DNA of 64,000 nt from Maricaulis salignorans (GTDB lineage: Bacteria; Pseudomonadota; Alphaproteobacteria; Caulobacterales; Maricaulaceae). Every line of letters begins with the position of its first letter. The stretch's first letter is position 1. The position numbers were made by a program, and so were the translations under genes. Under the pieces are notes generated by a model. The model was not told the origin of the DNA. It searched no databases and saw only the letters and a list, made by a program, of their open reading frames with translations. This document shows, one piece after another, positions 43,198-52,083 of the stretch. The stretch lies in assembly GCF_900103475.1 (NCBI RefSeq), contig NZ_FNHG01000004.1:143105-207104 (forward strand), in the 5' to 3' direction.

Positions 43198-44730
43198 TTA
43201 ACCCGCTTCATCGCCCTCGCCAGCCTCTTCGGCTGGTGCTGCGGCGGCAGCAAGCTGGGCAATCGACTCGCCGAACTCATTATAGAGATCGGTACAGCGT
43301 GGCGGGACGGTGATGATGATGCGTCCATTCTCGTCCATCGTGCCGAGCAGACGGGCGGTGTTGAGCAAATCATCAACGCCGAACTGACACTCATCGCGGC
43401 GCACCCGTTCACGGATGCGGACACGATCCGCCTCAGCGCGGATCACGCTGTTGATATAGGTGATGTAACCACTCGCGGTGGAGCGCGAGTAAGGATAGCG
43501 CGTGCCTTCCTGGAAAGCTGCGAGCGCCGACTGCCGGCGATCCAGCTCCAGGCGGACATTGCCCAGAAGCGTCCAGGCCGTACCCGGACGGTCAAGACCA
43601 CCCCGGTTGAGGGCGTCCTCAAAGGCGGTTTCGGCTTCAGAGAGCTGGCGCTCCTGGAACAGGGCCTCCGCCAGTTTCAGATAGTCATTGCCGTCACCAG
43701 AGAGCTGGGCGACCTGACGGAGCACTGGAATGGCGCGTTCCCATTCGCGGGCCTGACGCCACATATTCGCCAGCAGATTGAGATTGCGCTGGCTGCGCTC
43801 GACCACGCCGGCATTCATCTCACGCTCGAGAATGATGGCACCGCGATAAGGGTATCCGAAATAGCTGTAATACTGGGCGAGCGCCTCGATTTCGCGCCCC
43901 TCAGTGAACATGCCATTGATATACATGATCTTGTTGGCTTCGAACGCGTCTTCTTCGCGATCGACCTGCGCCAGCAGCGAGGCGTAGGACCGCCAATTGC
44001 TCTTTTCGGCAGGCCAGCGCTGAACCATCTCCTGGACGATTTCCATCTGCTGGGGAACCATCTCGAGTTGCTGGTAATAGAACAGCATCAGGCTGTAATC
44101 GCCGCGTTGGCGGTCGCCGGCCGGGATCATCGCCCAGAAGCGATTGGCCCAGGTCAGACCTTCGCGATAGCGCTCGGCCTGGCCATAGGCCTGGGCCAGC
44201 ATGCGAGCGAGCGGCGCATTGACGATTTCGGTACCACCATCGGCCACCGCACGCTCAAGCGAAGCGATGCCGCGGGCATAGTCCTCAATCGTGATGTAGA
44301 GCTGGCCGATATTGATCCGGTAGCTGTTGATCTCGCTGGGGAGCATGGCGCCGGTCGCGATGGCGCCTTCCCAGTCCTGGATCGCCTGGGAGACCCGATC
44401 GGTGTCGTAATAGGCACGGCCGCGCAATTGCAGCGAAACCGCACGCTCATATGGATTGATGCTGGAGTTCGCCAGAGCCCGGTTCAGGGTCGTGATCGAC
44501 GCGGCATATTGTTCCGCCTCCTGTTGCGCCAAAGCTTCCTGGACGATCTCCCCGATCGCCGCCGAGAAGACCCGGTCCGCAGCATTCTGATCGGATTGTT
44601 CATCCGAACGGCGCTCGCGTCTTTGCGCATCCGCTGGCGCGAACACACCGCCGGTCAGCGACACGGCGATCGCGAGCATGGCAAGCTTGCGGGTTACCCC
44701 AGTCAGATCGAAACCGCTAAAACGGATCAT
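43198..44730 (-). CDS. Exported TPR protein of the TonB operon
   Basis: A 510-residue periplasmic protein with a signal peptide (cleavage near ADA) followed by at least eight TPR-like units (AVSLQLRGRAYYDTDRVSQAIQDWEGAIA; AWTLLGNVRLELDRRQSALAAFQEG). TPR proteins of this kind close TonB2-type operons with DUF3450 and are thought to help couple TonB to partners. AAGGAG stands 7 nt before ATG 44730, which I prefer to ATG 44745. It has an acidic, Ala-rich tail. It is the last gene before the strong terminator. Confidence 0.85.
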   Translation of the reverse strand: MIRFSGFDLTGVTRKLAMLAIAVSLTGGVFAPADAQRRERRSDEQSDQNAADRVFSAAIGEIVQEALAQQEAEQYAASITTLNRALANSSINPYERAVSLQLRGRAYYDTDRVSQAIQDWEGAIATGAMLPSEINSYRINIGQLYITIEDYARGIASLERAVADGGTEIVNAPLARMLAQAYGQAERYREGLTWANRFWAMIPAGDRQRGDYSLMLFYYQQLEMVPQQMEIVQEMVQRWPAEKSNWRSYASLLAQVDREEDAFEANKIMYINGMFTEGREIEALAQYYSYFGYPYRGAIILEREMNAGVVERSQRNLNLLANMWRQAREWERAIPVLRQVAQLSGDGNDYLKLAEALFQERQLSEAETAFEDALNRGGLDRPGTAWTLLGNVRLELDRRQSALAAFQEGTRYPYSRSTASGYITYINSVIRAEADRVRIRERVRRDECQFGVDDLLNTARLLGTMDENGRIIITVPPRCTDLYNEFGESIAQLAAAAAPAEEAGEGDEAG

Positions 44731-44828
44731 CGATGGCTCCTTCATACCAGTCCCGCTCCCCTGGACAGGCTTTCACAAACTGTCTGGGTGGCCCCGTTCC
44801 GGCGCACACCCGCTCCCGCAGTCGTCAA

Positions 44829-44858
44829 TGGATGAGCGTGGTGGGCCACGCTCATCCA
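44829..44858. other. Intercistronic hairpin between tonB and TPR gene
   Basis: TGGATGAGCGTGG (44829-44841) and CCACGCTCATCCA (44846-44858) form a perfect 13-bp stem with a four-base loop between the tonB stop and the TPR start. There is no T-run, so it may be an RNA-processing or stability element that sets different levels for the last gene. Confidence 0.55.
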
Positions 44859-44869
44859 TCGCCGTATTC

Positions 44870-45487
44870 CTATTGCGAAATGCGGAATTCGAATTGGGTT
44901 TCCACATTCACACGTGCCACAGGCACGCCATCCTGCACTTTCGGGCTGTAACGCCAGCGTTCGACTGCACGCTCGGCGGCACGCTCGAACAATGAACTGT
45001 CGCAGGCGATAATCCGGATATTCGTCGGCGTGCCATTCGCGGTCACGTCGAAACGAACATTACAGGTCCCCTCTGTTCCGCGCTCCAGCGCTCGCATCGG
45101 GTATTGTGGTTCGATCCGGACCAGTGGCTGGGCATCCCGGTCAGAGACCGAAAAGCTGACACTGTCACTATTCAATTGTGGTGCGGCAAAGTCGGGGATT
45201 TCCCCCATCACCGTCGCCAGACCTTCAGTCGGCTGTTCAGCCCGCTGACGGTCAATCTGTGGAGGCGGTGGCGGTGGTTCGACCTGCTGCACGTCTTCGA
45301 TCGTCGTGTCCCGGCGGCGAGCCGCAATGTCCTGGACCTCGTCATTGATCGAGAAGGACAGCTCGTCGTCATTCGTCTCCGGCGGAGCGCCTTCGGTGAA
45401 GATCAGGCGGGTCATCAACAGAAAGAGTCCGACCGTCACAATGGCGGCAATCGGGATCCCGCCGATGAGGCGAATTATGCTACCCAT
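44870..45487 (-). CDS. TonB-like energy transducer (operon copy)
   Basis: A 205-residue TonB with an N-terminal membrane helix (IPIAAIVTVGLFLLMTRL), a Pro-rich spacer (QVEPPPPPPQIDRQ) and a C-terminal domain (IEPQYPMRALERGTEGTCNVRFDVTANGTPTNIRIIAC...AVERWRYSP). It is about as long as the distal TonB at 42172 and alike in the last 90 residues. It follows exbD by 12 bp. Confidence 0.92.
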   Translation of the reverse strand: MGSIIRLIGGIPIAAIVTVGLFLLMTRLIFTEGAPPETNDDELSFSINDEVQDIAARRRDTTIEDVQQVEPPPPPPQIDRQRAEQPTEGLATVMGEIPDFAAPQLNSDSVSFSVSDRDAQPLVRIEPQYPMRALERGTEGTCNVRFDVTANGTPTNIRIIACDSSLFERAAERAVERWRYSPKVQDGVPVARVNVETQFEFRISQ

Positions 45488-45499
45488 AATCAGTCCTCC

Positions 45500-45904
45500 C
45501 TAGTCTTGTAACGTCGAGATCTTGACGTCGACACCCATTTCCGTGAGCAGATCCTGAACGTCGAGAATGATGCCGATATCGGCCGTCTCATCGCCCTGGA
45601 TCATGGCCCTGCCCTTCGGGTTCTCTTGCAATAATTGCTCGATCACCCCACGCAGCTCGACCATTTCATAGGCCCGGCGATTGACCCAGACCTCGTTGGT
45701 GGCCGTGACGGCAACCAGCATGGACGGGTTTTCACGCTCTTCGGTCATGGCATCTGGCCGGATCACCGACACGCCCGGCTCCTTGATGAAGACGGAGGTG
45801 ACGATGAAGAAGATCAGCAGAATGAAGACAACGTCGAGCATCGGCGTCATGTTCAGTTCGACTTCTTCTCCCCCGGTACTTACGCGGCTAACACGGCGCG
45901 CCAT
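45500..45904 (-). CDS. ExbD/TolR-type protein (second)
   Basis: A 134-residue biopolymer-transport protein with a single membrane helix holding the essential Asp in NMTPMLDVVFILLIFFIVTSVFI. The periplasmic domain follows. It works with ExbB to use the proton gradient for TonB. It lies 17 bp after the first ExbD gene. Confidence 0.93.
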   Translation of the reverse strand: MARRVSRVSTGGEEVELNMTPMLDVVFILLIFFIVTSVFIKEPGVSVIRPDAMTEERENPSMLVAVTATNEVWVNRRAYEMVELRGVIEQLLQENPKGRAMIQGDETADIGIILDVQDLLTEMGVDVKISTLQD

Positions 45905-45921
45905 ATTATACCTCCCCGGAC

Positions 45922-46332
45922 CTAACCGTTTTCTTCGTTGCGCTGGAGCGAGACCGGAATGCCATTGGCACCCATCTCATCCCAGATCTGGACAATGATC
46001 CCGTGATCGGCTTCGTCCTCGACATCGACGAGAACCGCGCTGCCCGGCTCTTCCGAGCGGAAACGGTTCACGGCCGACAGCACCCGGTCCACATCGGTCC
46101 GGACCTGGTTGACGAAGATATTATTATCCCCATCAACCTGCACCAGAATGGGTGGTGCCGCTGGCTCATTGGTCTCCGGCGGGGTGTCCGCTGGCGGCCG
46201 CATATCGATCCCCTCTTCCGAGAGGAAGGTCGCAGTGACGATGAAGAAGATCAGCAGGATAAAGACGATATCCAGCATCGGGGTCATGTTGACCTCGGCC
46301 TGGTCGTCCGTGTGCTTGGCTCGACGTCTCAT
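45922..46332 (-). CDS. ExbD/TolR-type protein (first)
   Basis: A 136-residue ExbD with the same membrane motif NMTPMLDIVFILLIFFIVTATFL including the key Asp. The periplasmic part contains VQVDGDNNIFVNQ. It overlaps the end of the exbB gene (ATGA-type junction). Confidence 0.93.
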   Translation of the reverse strand: MRRRAKHTDDQAEVNMTPMLDIVFILLIFFIVTATFLSEEGIDMRPPADTPPETNEPAAPPILVQVDGDNNIFVNQVRTDVDRVLSAVNRFRSEEPGSAVLVDVEDEADHGIIVQIWDEMGANGIPVSLQRNEENG

Positions 46333-46865
46333 GACTGAGCTCCTTCACCAATTTCGAGCTTGTCGGCCAGGCGCGCAACACGGCGCTTGGCGAGAATCTC
46401 GATCTGGGTCGCGAAAATCAGCCCGGACAGGGATGCAACCATCCCTGCCATGGTCGGGATCGTGGCCCGGGATACACCGGCCGACATGGCCTGTGCGTCC
46501 GACGAACCCGAAATCGCCATGACGTCGAAAACCGAGACCATACCGGTCACTGTCCCCAACAATCCGAATAACGGGGCGACCGCGACGAGGGTTTTCACCA
46601 ACTCGACATTCTGGTCGCAACGCTGCTTTACCTCCGAGATGAGCTGGTCGCGGATCGCATGGGCATACCAAGACTTTCGGTCTGTCCGTGCTGACCACTC
46701 CCGCAACGCCGCGTTCTCTTGTCCGCCAAAGGCGAAGTAGAAGTAGGCGAAGCGCTCGAGGATGAAGGCCCACATTACAAAGGTCGTTATCATGATAACA
46801 ACCAGAACGGGGCCTCCGCGCTCGAGGAACTCCTGAAGGCCGGTAGTTACGGCCTGGAAATCCAT
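46329..46865 (-). CDS. MotA/TolQ/ExbB proton channel protein (short)
   Basis: A 178-residue ExbB with three membrane helices: VLVVIMITTFVMWAFILERF, then VAVAPLFGLLGTVTGMVSVFD and TIPTMAGMVASLSGLIFATQIE. It forms the proton channel with ExbD. GGAGGAAG lies before ATG 46865. It follows the larger ExbB gene by 14 bp. Confidence 0.94.
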   Translation of the reverse strand: MDFQAVTTGLQEFLERGGPVLVVIMITTFVMWAFILERFAYFYFAFGGQENAALREWSARTDRKSWYAHAIRDQLISEVKQRCDQNVELVKTLVAVAPLFGLLGTVTGMVSVFDVMAISGSSDAQAMSAGVSRATIPTMAGMVASLSGLIFATQIEILAKRRVARLADKLEIGEGAQS

Positions 46866-46879
46866 AACGCTTCCTCCGA

Positions 46880-48268
46880 TTAGCCTTGGCCGCGCTCTTC
46901 AGCGTGCCGTGCAACCATGCCAGCAGCCTGTTCTTCAAGCACCTGCTGCACGCCGCGAGCGAAGCTCTGCGCGAAGCTGTGAATGAACAACAGCGGAATG
47001 GCGGCAATAAGGCCCAACACCGTGGTCATGAGCGCTTCGGAAATACCGCCGGCCATGATTCTCGGGTCGCCCGTACCGAACAGGGTGATCTGGGTGAAGG
47101 TCTTGATCATCCCGGTCACGGTGCCCAGCAGACCCAGCAGCGGCGCAATACCGGCTGCCAGTTTCAGGAAGTTGAGGCCGAATTCGAGCTTCGGCGATTC
47201 CTGAAGAATGGCCTCGTCGAGCTTCAATTCCATCGTCTCGACGTCTTTGTCCTTGGCAGCTTCATAAGCCATCATGACACGGCCGAGCGGATTGCCCTTG
47301 CCAGCCTTCGACTTGCGCTTCTGACCATTGACGGCAGCCTGCGTGCTCAACAGAGCGAACATGCGGAACAGACCGAAAGTCGCGGAGATCGCCAGAAGAC
47401 CGATGATCACCAGGCCAACCATGCCGGACTGATTGATACGCTCTTTCAGATCCGGAACGTCCTTGTAGATGTCCAGAAGGGCACCACGCGACGGATCGAC
47501 AACACCCATGACGATCTCGTTTGGATCGGCATTGAACAGGGTCGAAGCGGCGGCAACCAGATTGCCTGGCGGCTGGGTTGGCAGATCGGTCAACGCCCAT
47601 GCACCCGTGGTTTCAGCTTCCTTCCAACGTGCGAAACGCTGGTTGTTGTTGAAATTGGTGAAGGCGAGGAAAGGTCCAACGCGGGTCACAGGAACCGGCT
47701 GGCCATTGCCAATACCCGTCACCATCGAATCGAAGGTCACGACGCCTTGCTGGCCGATCATTTCGTCGATTGCACGACGCCAGATGAAATCCAGCTCCGA
47801 ACGGGTTGGCAGTGTGCGGTTGGTTGCCAGGGCTTCAAGCGCATCGGCACGGCCCGGGAATTGGGCAGACACCACAGACGCATTGATGATGGCAGCGAAT
47901 TCGCCCGCAGCCTGACGCGCCGCACCGAACAGCTCACCAAACGCACCCTGGCGCTGGCGAAGCTCGGTCGCGAGAACGTCGATCTCAACCTGGTTGTTTT
48001 CGAACTCAACGGTAAGCGCTGCGGCTTGCCGTTCCAGCGCGGCCATTTCGCCACGAGCCTGGCTCAACAGCGCCTGCTGCTGATTCGTGCTGCTCTGGAA
48101 CTCACGCAGACGAGCCTGGTTTTCCTGGCTGGCCTCGCGGGCATCACTGCGCACGCGATTGAGAAGTTCGCTGATTGATCCGGCCGGCTGCGTCTGTCCG
48201 ACAGCTCCGGCAGTGAGCGCCACACCCATCGAAACGGCGGCGGCGAGTATCTTAAAGGTGGTCTTCAT
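46880..48268 (-). CDS. ExbB-like protein with periplasmic coiled-coil domain (TtpC-like)
   Basis: A 462-residue protein: signal peptide, a coiled-coil periplasmic domain (about residues 30-120: LREFQSSTNQQQALLSQARGE..), a central domain, and a C-terminal ExbB-type membrane part with GIAPLLGLLGTVTGMIKTF and ISEALMTTVLGLIAAIPLLFIH. This long form accompanies the TonB2 systems, where it couples ExbB2/D2 to TonB. CGGAGAG precedes the ATG. Confidence 0.9.
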   Translation of the reverse strand: MKTTFKILAAAVSMGVALTAGAVGQTQPAGSISELLNRVRSDAREASQENQARLREFQSSTNQQQALLSQARGEMAALERQAAALTVEFENNQVEIDVLATELRQRQGAFGELFGAARQAAGEFAAIINASVVSAQFPGRADALEALATNRTLPTRSELDFIWRRAIDEMIGQQGVVTFDSMVTGIGNGQPVPVTRVGPFLAFTNFNNNQRFARWKEAETTGAWALTDLPTQPPGNLVAAASTLFNADPNEIVMGVVDPSRGALLDIYKDVPDLKERINQSGMVGLVIIGLLAISATFGLFRMFALLSTQAAVNGQKRKSKAGKGNPLGRVMMAYEAAKDKDVETMELKLDEAILQESPKLEFGLNFLKLAAGIAPLLGLLGTVTGMIKTFTQITLFGTGDPRIMAGGISEALMTTVLGLIAAIPLLFIHSFAQSFARGVQQVLEEQAAGMVARHAEERGQG

Positions 48269-48292
48269 CGCTTAACTCTCCGTTCCAATCCG

Positions 48293-49075
48293 TTACTGCG
48301 CTACCGTCGGCCCTGGAAGAGGCGCGAGGAAGACAGACGGGGTGGTGACTTCTTGAGCGATCCGGATTGCGCGGGTCACATTGGTTTCGTAGCTGCCCGG
48401 AAGTGCAACCCAGTCGCTGCCCTGGACATGGCGCATGGTCATGCGGCCATCAGGGTACTGGCGGATCATGGCGATCCGGCCGATCTGCAACACAGTCACA
48501 TTGACCGGGATGCCGTCCTCGAGAATGACTTCATCGTAGGAATTCAGCGAGCGGCCATAGGACGCTTCGATGTCATAGGCGTTCAGGATGACGCGATAAC
48601 GTTCAGCCGGGGAAATCTCCGGATCGTCGATCAGCTCATAGAGACGCTCGATCCGGCGAAGCCGGCCATTTTCGCCTTCGAGGCGGAATGGAAGATCAAG
48701 ATTTACGAACTGTTCCAGGTTCTGGACCATTTCGCGCATCATTGGCGCCAGGTCGCGCTGAATATTCTCGACGCGGTCGATCTGCTGCTGCAGCGACCCC
48801 ATCTCGGCCTGTTGCGACCGGATAAAGACCTGCTGCTGCTCAACGAAGAGCCGCTGCGATTCAATCTGATCGAGCAAAGCACGATATTCGAGTTCGATAT
48901 CCGTGCGCTGATCGTCCAGTTGATCGATGCGCACCTGCGTTTGCGCACCTGCGTTCGTTCCCTCACGTGCGGTCTGCAGCACGGGTGCGAGCTGCGCAGT
49001 GGCAACTCCCCCGACGGCGGTCGCCGCAACCGCCGCCATGAGCGACGCGCGAACCATTTTCTTCAAGTCCACCAT
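48293..49075 (-). CDS. DUF3450 exported protein of the TonB operon
   Basis: A 260-residue periplasmic protein with a signal peptide (cleavage near VATAQ) and a long coiled coil (about residues 45-115, DDQRTDIELEYRALLDQIESQ...) followed by FVNLDLPFRLEGENGRLRRIERL and DGIPVNVTVLQIGRIAMIRQ, the DUF3450 pattern. ATG 49075 follows GTGAGGCG. It is the first gene of the TonB operon, with a long upstream region. Confidence 0.9.
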   Translation of the reverse strand: MVDLKKMVRASLMAAVAATAVGGVATAQLAPVLQTAREGTNAGAQTQVRIDQLDDQRTDIELEYRALLDQIESQRLFVEQQQVFIRSQQAEMGSLQQQIDRVENIQRDLAPMMREMVQNLEQFVNLDLPFRLEGENGRLRRIERLYELIDDPEISPAERYRVILNAYDIEASYGRSLNSYDEVILEDGIPVNVTVLQIGRIAMIRQYPDGRMTMRHVQGSDWVALPGSYETNVTRAIRIAQEVTTPSVFLAPLPGPTVAQ

Positions 49076-49659
49076 TTCTCGCCTCACAATGGTAATCGCA
49101 GGGGGCCAATACGGCTCCCCGCCCACATTAATTCGATGCTAAACCGACAAAGTCCCTGCCGGAATGGCCCCCTACCCTACATTCAAGCGACGCGCTGGCC
49201 GCCCTCGGATAACCCGATTAGCGTTCAAGTCTGCACGGATGGTTACCGTAGCTGTTTGTTACAGCCCACCCAGAAACCGCGATGGTGGTTCCATCGTCTC
49301 ATTGACGCGTGCACGCCGTTGAAATCCGGTTGAACGCTAACACTAGCCAAGCGTTACGATCAATACATCATTGTGGCTGGAATGCGACCAATCGCGGCCC
49401 TAATGCAGCGTTTTTCCCCTCACGCGCTTAAATCGGCAGGGATGCTCGCCTGCTGAAGGCAGTAAGTCCCTAGCCTGGCTTTGGATTGCGGCAGGGAGTG
49501 GGAATTCGCTGTCACAGCCACTTCACAGCTGTGTGAAGCGGTCATGCATCCAGGGAGTTTGCGAGCGCGCCCAATCTTACGGAAATGTCACGAAAACAGC
49601 ACCCGGCGCCGCCCGGCCCCGGGATGATTCGCTTCATGATGGATTGAATTGAAGACGGT
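49076..49659. other. Long intergenic region upstream of the TonB operon
   Basis: About 580 bp with no supported gene. It must hold the TonB operon promoter. Two symmetrical features stand out: TTAGCGTTCAA (49218-49228) and its reverse complement TTGAACGCTAA (49330-49340), 101 bp apart, and the palindrome CTTCACA-GCTG-TGTGAAG at 49521-49538. Either could bind a regulator. The second also lies downstream of the tRNA-Gln gene. Confidence 0.4.
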
Positions 49660-49734
49660 TGGCTGGGGCGCCAGGATTCGAACCTGGGAATGCCGATACC
49701 AAAAACCGGTGCCTTACCACTTGGCGACGCCCCA
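49660..49734 (-). tRNA. tRNA-Gln (TTG)
   Basis: On the minus strand: acceptor TGGGGCG/CGCCCCA, discriminator G and an encoded CCA end, D arm GTCGCCAAGTGGTAAGGCA, anticodon stem CCGGT/ATCGG with loop TTTTGGT (anticodon TTG), and T arm CCAGGTTCGAATCCTGG. All arms pair. Confidence 0.95.
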
Positions 49735-49990
49735 ACCGGATCCGCCAGCTGCGACGGAGCGGGCTAGATACCGAGTCGGAGGAGCGGATGCAACGGCTCT
49801 ATGCGGTGACAGACGAGCAGATTTGCAGCTCGCCGCCGCAGGACCGGGTGAAAGCGGCCGGACAGGCGCCGGTCCAGGCGCTCCAACTGGCTGGCGCACC
49901 GGGACGTGCAGGCCTTGCACACCGGGGCTACAGGATATTTTTGGGAGATTGCACCGGCCGCGGGAGCTGGCTATAAGGCCCGCCTCGGTT

Positions 49991-50067
49991 CGGAGTATAG
50001 CTCAGCCTGGTAGAGCACCGTCTTCGGGAGGCGGGGGTCGCAAGTTCAAATCTTGCTACTCCGACCA
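49991..50067 (+). tRNA. tRNA-Pro (CGG)
   Basis: 77 nt on the plus strand with an encoded CCA: acceptor CGGAGTA/TACTCCG, D arm TAGCTCAGCCTGGTAGAGCA, anticodon loop TTCGGGA (anticodon CGG), and T arm GCAAGTTCAAATCTTGC. It lies 257 bp from tRNA-Gln, on the other strand. The gap holds a promoter-like stretch but no gene that I can support. Confidence 0.95.
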
Positions 50068-50228
50068 TCATGCCCCGCCCCGCCACACGCATGAAAGCGC
50101 GGCCGGGATCATGGCACCGCCAATCCCTCCTACCTGTCCCGTCCCGGTACTTTATCAAAGCTCTGGACAGGACCGCTTCTTGCACGGATGGTCCGGTCAA
50201 CCGTGTACCCGCTTTGGAAGGCCCCCCG

Positions 50229-52013
50229 ATGAAACAGTTCTGGATTACATTCTTTGGTTCGATATTCGGCGTTGTCGTCGGTTCGGTCCTGACCGTCGTG
50301 CTCGCCGCCTTCCTGATCGCAGGCATGCTCTTCTCGGCCGCGGCCGGCTCGCGCCCCGAGGCAAGCACGCCAGGACATGGTGCCGTGCTTGAGCTTGACC
50401 TGCGCGCCCAGCGGCTTGATTCGCCCTCGCGCTCGCCTTTCGCCTTTGCCGAACCGCTCTCGGTCGTGGACATGGTCCGCACGCTGGAGCGCGCCGAAAC
50501 CGACCCGGGCGTTGCGGGCATATTCATTCGGGCCAATGAGTTCGGCCTGTCCCCGGGCATGGCCGAAGAGGTTCGCAATGCCATTGCCGATTTCCGCGCC
50601 TCCGGAAAATTCGTCATCACCCATGCGCAGGGTTTTGAAGGCACCTCCGTGACCGCCTATTTCGCGGTTGCCGGCTCCGACGAGATCTGGCTGCAGGACA
50701 CCGCCAACTTCACGCCGGCCGGACTGGCATCGGAAGTCCTTTTCCTCGGCGGCATGTTTGAGCAATTCAATGCCGACCCCCAGTTCGAGCAATTCCACGA
50801 ATTCAAGAATGCGGCGAATGTCTACACCCAGACCGGTTTCACCGACGAACATCGCGAAGCCACGCTCTCCTACATGAATTCCATTTTCGACACGGCGATC
50901 GTCGAGATCTCCAGAGACCGTGACATCCTTCCCGATGCCCTGCGCGGCCTGTTCGAAACGGCACCGCATTCTGCCGAAGAAGCCCTTGATCTCGGCCTCG
51001 TCGATCGCCTCGGCCATGTCATTGAGGCCCGCGAGGCGGCCCTCGCCCGCGCCGGTTCGGGCGGACATTTCCTGCCCATCCCGGAATATCGTGCGATGCT
51101 CAGCCCTCGCAGCAACGGTCCGGCCATTGCCCTGATCGAAGGCCAGGGTGCCATCGTCACCGGCAGTGGTGATCAAGGCCCGTTCAGCAATGGGGCCGGC
51201 ATCGGCAGCGACATCATGTCGGACGCGATTCTCGAAGCGGCCAATGATGCCAGTGTTCGCGCCATTCTCGTCCGCGTCGATTCGCCCGGCGGCTCGGCCA
51301 TCGCCTCTGACCAGGTCTGGAATGCCATTGAACGGGCCCAGGAAGCGGGCAAGCCGGTGATTATTTCCATGGCCTCAATGGCGGCTTCGGGCGGCTATTA
51401 CCTGGCGGCACCAGCCGACTATATCCTCGCTCACGCCACCACTTTGACCGGGTCTATCGGTGTGCTGGGCGGCAAGGTCGCGCTTGAAGGCACGTTCGAA
51501 ATGGTCGGCCTGCAATCTGAGTCGGTCTATGTCGGCGGCGAGTATGCCACTGCCTATTCCGGTCAGCAGAGCTGGACGGAGACGCAGCGCGACGCCTTCC
51601 GCGCCCAGATGGCCGACACCTATGAGGACTTCACCCAGCGCGTTGCCGATGGCCGTGACCTGCCGCTCGAGCGCGTGCTCGAAATCGCCCGCGGTCGGGT
51701 CTGGACCGGGGCCCAGGCCCTCGATCTTGGTCTGGTGGACGAGATTGGCGGCTTCCGCGATGCCGTCGATGTCGCCCGCGAACTGGCTGGCCTCGCGCCG
51801 GAAACCAATGTCCGTCTCGTCCGCTTCCCGCGCGAGCAGACACCGTTTGAAGCCTTCTCGGCCCTGTTCGGCATGTCGGCGGAAACAGCGGAGACTGCGG
51901 CGCGGATGAATGCGCTGCTAGAACTGCCCGAAGTCCGGGCGGCGATCGAGGCCCGGTCCCAGATGGGGTCCGGTCAGGCGCAATTGCGCAGCACGGCACA
52001 ACCGCCGAACTGA
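50229..52013 (+). CDS. sppA: Signal peptide peptidase SppA, 67K type
   Basis: A 594-residue inner-membrane serine protease with an N-terminal membrane helix (residues 5-40) and a periplasmic tandem of two S49 domains. The Ser/Lys dyad is expected from Lys193 (FHEFKNAANVYTQTGFTDEH) and Ser387 (MAASGGYYLAAPA). It cleaves leftover signal peptides. ATG 50229 starts the membrane helix and has GGAAGG nearby. It follows tRNA-Pro by 160 bp. Confidence 0.94.
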   Translation: MKQFWITFFGSIFGVVVGSVLTVVLAAFLIAGMLFSAAAGSRPEASTPGHGAVLELDLRAQRLDSPSRSPFAFAEPLSVVDMVRTLERAETDPGVAGIFIRANEFGLSPGMAEEVRNAIADFRASGKFVITHAQGFEGTSVTAYFAVAGSDEIWLQDTANFTPAGLASEVLFLGGMFEQFNADPQFEQFHEFKNAANVYTQTGFTDEHREATLSYMNSIFDTAIVEISRDRDILPDALRGLFETAPHSAEEALDLGLVDRLGHVIEAREAALARAGSGGHFLPIPEYRAMLSPRSNGPAIALIEGQGAIVTGSGDQGPFSNGAGIGSDIMSDAILEAANDASVRAILVRVDSPGGSAIASDQVWNAIERAQEAGKPVIISMASMAASGGYYLAAPADYILAHATTLTGSIGVLGGKVALEGTFEMVGLQSESVYVGGEYATAYSGQQSWTETQRDAFRAQMADTYEDFTQRVADGRDLPLERVLEIARGRVWTGAQALDLGLVDEIGGFRDAVDVARELAGLAPETNVRLVRFPREQTPFEAFSALFGMSAETAETAARMNALLELPEVRAAIEARSQMGSGQAQLRSTAQPPN

Positions 52014-52042
52014 TTCAGGATCCTGGATTGAAAACTGACCCG

Positions 52043-52070
52043 GGGGCCCGCAGCACACGCTGCGGGCCCC
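52043..52070. terminator. Hairpin between sppA and convergent DUF3667 gene
   Basis: GGGGCCCGCAGC (52043-52054) pairs with GCTGCGGGCCCC (52059-52070), 12 bp, loop ACAC. Only a weak T stretch follows. It can serve both convergent genes. Confidence 0.6.
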
Positions 52071-52083
52071 GTCTTCATGGGCC

